Source: Enoplolaimus lenunculus
Lineage: Eukaryota > Nematoda > Enoplea > Enoplida > Thoracostomopsidae
Direction of reading: 5' to 3'
Length of the DNA: 64,000 nucleotides
NCBI GenBank assembly: GCA_030248215.1
Contig: JASANG010001052.1
Span: forward strand, 1 to 64,000
The translations under genes and the position numbers were made by a program. The notes under the pieces are model-generated. The model was not told the origin of the DNA, ran no database searches, and worked only from the letters and a program-made list of their open reading frames with translations. This document shows positions 60,621 through 64,000 of this stretch, in pieces; position 1 is the first letter of the stretch, and the number at the start of each line of letters is the position of its first letter.

Positions 60621-61313
60621 AGGGTGTAACCGGAGGTGAAAAAACCGAAGTCGGAGCCGGAGGTAAACGAAACTTGCCGGAGCCGGAGGTGAGGCGAAAT
60701 TAGGCGGTAAAAATGATGGTTAGTTTTAGCCAATATCTGTAATATGTTGTTAAGCAAGGTGCAACCGGAATATTTTCACCGAAATTTTCGGGTATTTTTG
60801 GTATTGAAATTTGTCAGAATTTTCATATTTATTTTAACTTATTTTTCTTAAATTGTCCAAGCGTGTATTTATTGCCAAAATTTTCAATTTATGCCATCAT
60901 ACATAATTTATCATACGTTTCCAGCTTAGGTACTACATTTGTTTCAGGATTTTCGCATTAGGAAGTGTTAAAAATAAAATTTTCGGTACCAAGTATTTTT
61001 GTTTTCCGGTTCCGTCTTGGTTCCGGTATTTTTGTAACTTTCCGGTTCCAATATTTTATAATTCCGGTTGCACCCTGTTGTTAAGTTGCTTGGTTTATAC
61101 GCTAATCTGCGAAATTTCGGAAATTCTTTTTTGAAAACTGTTACAAAAGTGAAACGAAACGCGCTAAACGCACATAAATTTTGCAAAATTATGCAAAATT
61201 TTACTACCGAAATTGCCGGAACCTCCGGCAAAAATTCAGAATTCTACCGGAGCCGGAGCCGGAGGCCGATTTTCTGCCGGAGCCGGAGTCGGAGGCAGAA
61301 TTCCGGTTGCATC
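60621..61313. mobile_element. hAT-like MITE, 'GGAGCCGGA' type, with an insertion
   Basis: It starts CAGGGTGTAACCGGAGGTG and ends CCGGTTGCATCCTG. GGAGCCGGAGTCGG words fill both flanks. It is split by a 323-base hAT-like MITE at 60755-61077. Confidence 0.85.
60755..61077. mobile_element. hAT-like MITE, 'ACCGGAAC' type, copy 2, with perfect 8-bp target duplication
   Basis: The ends are CAAGGTGCAACCGGAAT and ATTCCGGTTGCACCCTG, flanked on both sides by TTGTTAAG, a perfect 8-bp duplication. The flanks use TTCCGGTTCC words. It is inserted in the MITE 60621-61313. Confidence 0.92.
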
Positions 61314-61369
61314 CTGATATTTTGACGACTCGCTGAAGTGTACTTGCAGTTAGCTTATGCTTTAGACTA

Positions 61370-61455
61370 CCTTTTTTGCTTAGACTTAGGCTTAGGCTTT
61401 TAGGCTTGCTTATTCTACAGTTCCGGCCCTGTTCTATACATGGGCCGGTATTCCG
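61370..61455. mobile_element. Partial element of the CAGGGCCGGAAC family
   Basis: CTTAGACTTAGGCTTAGGC words lead to a right end TTCCGGCCCTGTTCTATACA TGGGCC, the family terminus. No left end is visible. A lone terminus of the same type also lies at 60333-60360. Confidence 0.6.
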
Positions 61456-61459
61456 ATGC

Positions 61460-62260
61460 GGTTACCAATTGTGCTTCATATATCGCTAAACTTCCTTTGT
61501 TTCAATATGAGTGCAATTTCATACAAAATTTAGAGTCAAAAACTTCAAAATTATACCGTTACGCCTTTCGATATACATGATATCACCTTAATTAATGATT
61601 ACGACTAAATTTGAAACATCTTATAAAAACGCCCGCAATATCTCTGTTTCGAGAAAAAATTCAAATCCAAGTTCGACGAATGTTCTCGATATTAATGTAA
61701 AAATAGAAAAAAGATAGCACATATTGACGTTTATGACAAACGTAATGATTTTAATTTCAACATAACCAACATTCCACGTTTTGATAGCAACCTTTGTAAA
61801 AAGTTATTTCCTGTATGATATATTCACAAACCCTATGTTATTACCGGATTTGTACTACGAAAGAAAAATTTATTAAAAATTTAAAAAACTTACACTATAC
61901 TTCGATCACGAGGTTACCCGGAAAATTTTTTCCAATTAAATTTAAGAAAATTTACTAAATATATTGAAATTGGACATTGTTTAATTTGGTTGCTACTACT
62001 TTATATTATGGTTACTTTAATGTCGTGTTACGAAAACATCAAGAATAATAATACGTGGAGCGTATGGAGTTTGAAGCATTTAACGAGGTGGTGGTACAGA
62101 GGTTCGATAAAATTAACCCTTTCTCACATAGAGTTGACTATGGGCAACTCAGCGCAGTATTTATACGTTAATCAATATATAGCGTAGAGTGTCTAACAAT
62201 TGCAAGACGTTGCATTCAGGTTCAAGTATTAACTAATTAATTCAGTTAAACAATTGAATT
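61460..62260. other. AT-rich spacer
   Basis: No gene, repeat or terminal inverted repeat that I can support. It may include the 5' untranslated part of the following coding region. Confidence 0.4.
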
Positions 62261-62263
62261 GAT

Positions 62264-63947
62264 ATGTTTGAAAATGCCACTACATCTAGAGACAGCCTGG
62301 GGATCGCAGGAGGCGGAAGTAATGCAAAAACTGTTTCATCAAAATTGGCTTTACCTCCACCGTCGACTGACCATGGATCGCCCGACTCAAATGATATATC
62401 TGACAACGACAACATGCTCTGCGATGTTTTCAGCGAAAACCAATTGAAAGATGGTTTGGACTTCTTTCGTAGTAAAACTTTGTTTGTAAATAACTTAACA
62501 TCTTATGGTATCGGCTTTACCAAAACGGATACCACACACCTTATTAAAGCAATTACTGAAATTTTTGCTCTAGATAAAGTGTCTCGACATGGTAACTATT
62601 TGAAGCTAATATTTCACACTGAAGAATTGGCCATGGCCGCTGCTGGTAAAATAGTCTGTTTAATTGAAAAGAGATACAGTTGCAAGCTCCAAGGCCGCGT
62701 GATGAACTTTCTTTTTACGCCATCCGGACCCTACATGTGTACGGCTTGCCATTAGAAGTGCCCGATGAACCACTTCGTATTTTTCTGAAATCTCAAGGCA
62801 TTACTCGGATTTACCCTGGCAAATATCGCAAATGGCCAAGGACAAATGTTGACTCTCCTGTAAGATCCTTTGTCGTCCAGGCAGAACGGGATTTTGTGAT
62901 ACCTCCGACGCTATGCTGGAATAATAAACATTTTAAAAAAGGTTTTATGCGAATGAAATTATGGTATCCTGGCATGCCAGAATATTGTAGATCATGTTTC
63001 CAATATGGTCATAAACAAAACGAGTGTAATGTTTTCCCGCCTCTAGAACATAAATCAAAGGCGTCTGCACATTTAAATTACCAACAGGATGAACAGTATT
63101 TGAAACTTAGTAATTTTATTATGGGTTTGGTTACAAAAATTACTGATGAAATGCATTAAGGAAGTAATAAAAATAACGATAACGATGGGAATGAAATAAA
63201 TCATTCTGCCAAAAATTTTGAATGTCTCCCTGCAGTAGCAAATAACTTCACGGACTTTAAGGCTTTTAATCGTTATATTAATAGTAAACAGACTCTGCAC
63301 CGCCTTTCAGCAGTAATGATCAACTTGTGAATACATACTTTTGCCATCGCCACCCAGAAAATAGCGAACTTTCGAATCTCACAATTAGAAACTCTATTGA
63401 AATATGGGGCGAAAAGTATATGTCAGTTGAACAATTTATTGGGCGCTGGAAAGCGGAGTTGGCTGGTGATAAAATAGCCGCTGACGAAATAATGGCTTTA
63501 TCTGACCCGGTGGCTATTAAGCGACGACATGGAAGAGTTAAATGGCCGGGAGACATATGTGACTACACAAAGACATTGAGTGAACTAATTTTTATTGGGA
63601 ATTGGCACAAGTTTACACAGTCGTCTGACTTGCGGAAACATTTGCTGTCGACAGGTGGCTTGCTTGTTGAAACAAATAGTGGAGTAAATCAATGGGGTTG
63701 TGGCCTCAAATATGATGACACCAGAGCAGCGAAAAAGAACAACTGGCCCATTGGTTGTTTAAATGTCAACGGGGAACTCTTGACTATGTTGAGGCATGAA
63801 TTGAGTCTTATTGAGCCTTATAAAACAGAATATCGATCAATTGTTGCTCAACGGTTAGGTCTTTTTCAGACGGCCACAAAGCGGCGACGAAAGGGTGATG
63901 GTGCAACTGTAGAAGCGCATCGTTGTGATAGCGTCGGGTCGCTTTAA
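62264..63947 (+). CDS. Retroelement-type zinc-knuckle protein with C-terminal NADAR domain
   Basis: About 1.7 kb of intron-free coding sequence, not in one uninterrupted frame in this copy. The first third is Ser/Asp-rich and lacks a known motif. The middle resembles ORF1 of Tx1/L1-type retrotransposons: an RRM-like segment with LHVYGLPLEVPDEPLRIFLK, then a CCHC zinc knuckle CRSCFQYGHKQNEC near 63000. The last 200 residues are a NADAR (YbiA-like) domain: EKYMSVEQFIGRWKAELAGD, DPVAIKRRHGRVKWPG, KFTQSSDLRKHLLSTGGLLV, ETNSGVNQWGCGLKYDD, LNVNGELLTMLRHEL. NADAR proteins are enzymes of ADP-ribose and N-glycoside chemistry; some remove ADP-ribose from guanine. The conserved GxxxxSVEQ, KFTQ, TG..LVE and WG.GL positions are present. 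A domesticated host gene, or ORF1 of a LINE that gained NADAR, are both possible. Confidence 0.75.
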
Positions 63948-64000
63948 TTAGTGCACCCATATTTTGTTCAGGTTTAACCAGTATGTATTGTGTCAATTTC

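Overview
This is animal (metazoan) nuclear DNA. Genes are split by GT-AG introns, the moderately AT-rich non-coding DNA is full of LINEs, tRNA-like SINE heads and small inverted-repeat DNA transposons, and three host genes can be read exon by exon. The protein types and the mix of CR1-like, I/R1-like and 2A-bearing LINEs suggest an invertebrate, probably a protostome. I cannot name the species.

Layout. 1-11300 is a LINE graveyard: a CR1-like LINE with a PHD finger (minus strand), a long LINE carrying a 2A peptide, an endonuclease, a reverse transcriptase and a C-terminal zinc-finger array (plus), a second CR1-like LINE (minus), and an I/ingi-like LINE with RNase H (plus). 11300-14200 holds SINE-like repeats and little else. 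14221-19844 is the CFDP1/BCNT gene in ten coding exons, with two hAT-like elements in one intron. 21445-22981 holds candidate exons of an unrecognised small gene. 23584-51479 is the SCAPER gene: 33 coding exons whose phases all close, about 2213 codons. Its introns hold many inverted-repeat elements and a decayed R1-like LINE with RNase H. 53967-58203 is a SEC14-like gene with CRAL-TRIO and GOLD domains in seven coding exons. 58204-62260 is a stack of nested and adjacent MITEs. 62264-63947 encodes a Tx1/L1-ORF1-like zinc-knuckle region followed by a NADAR (YbiA-like) domain.

The three host genes lie on the plus strand and are functionally unrelated: chromatin remodelling/H2A.Z deposition (CFDP1), an ER-linked cyclin A-binding/ciliary protein (SCAPER), and lipid binding (SEC14-like). 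Nothing suggests an operon.

The most interesting points are the NADAR domain downstream of a retroelement-type zinc knuckle; the 2A-bearing LINE; a large set of hAT-like MITEs that share CAGGG-type ends but each have a different monotonous internal word; a hAT-like MITE inside another element, with an intact 8-bp target duplication and an empty-site relative in the same window; and a SCAPER lacking its usual zinc finger.
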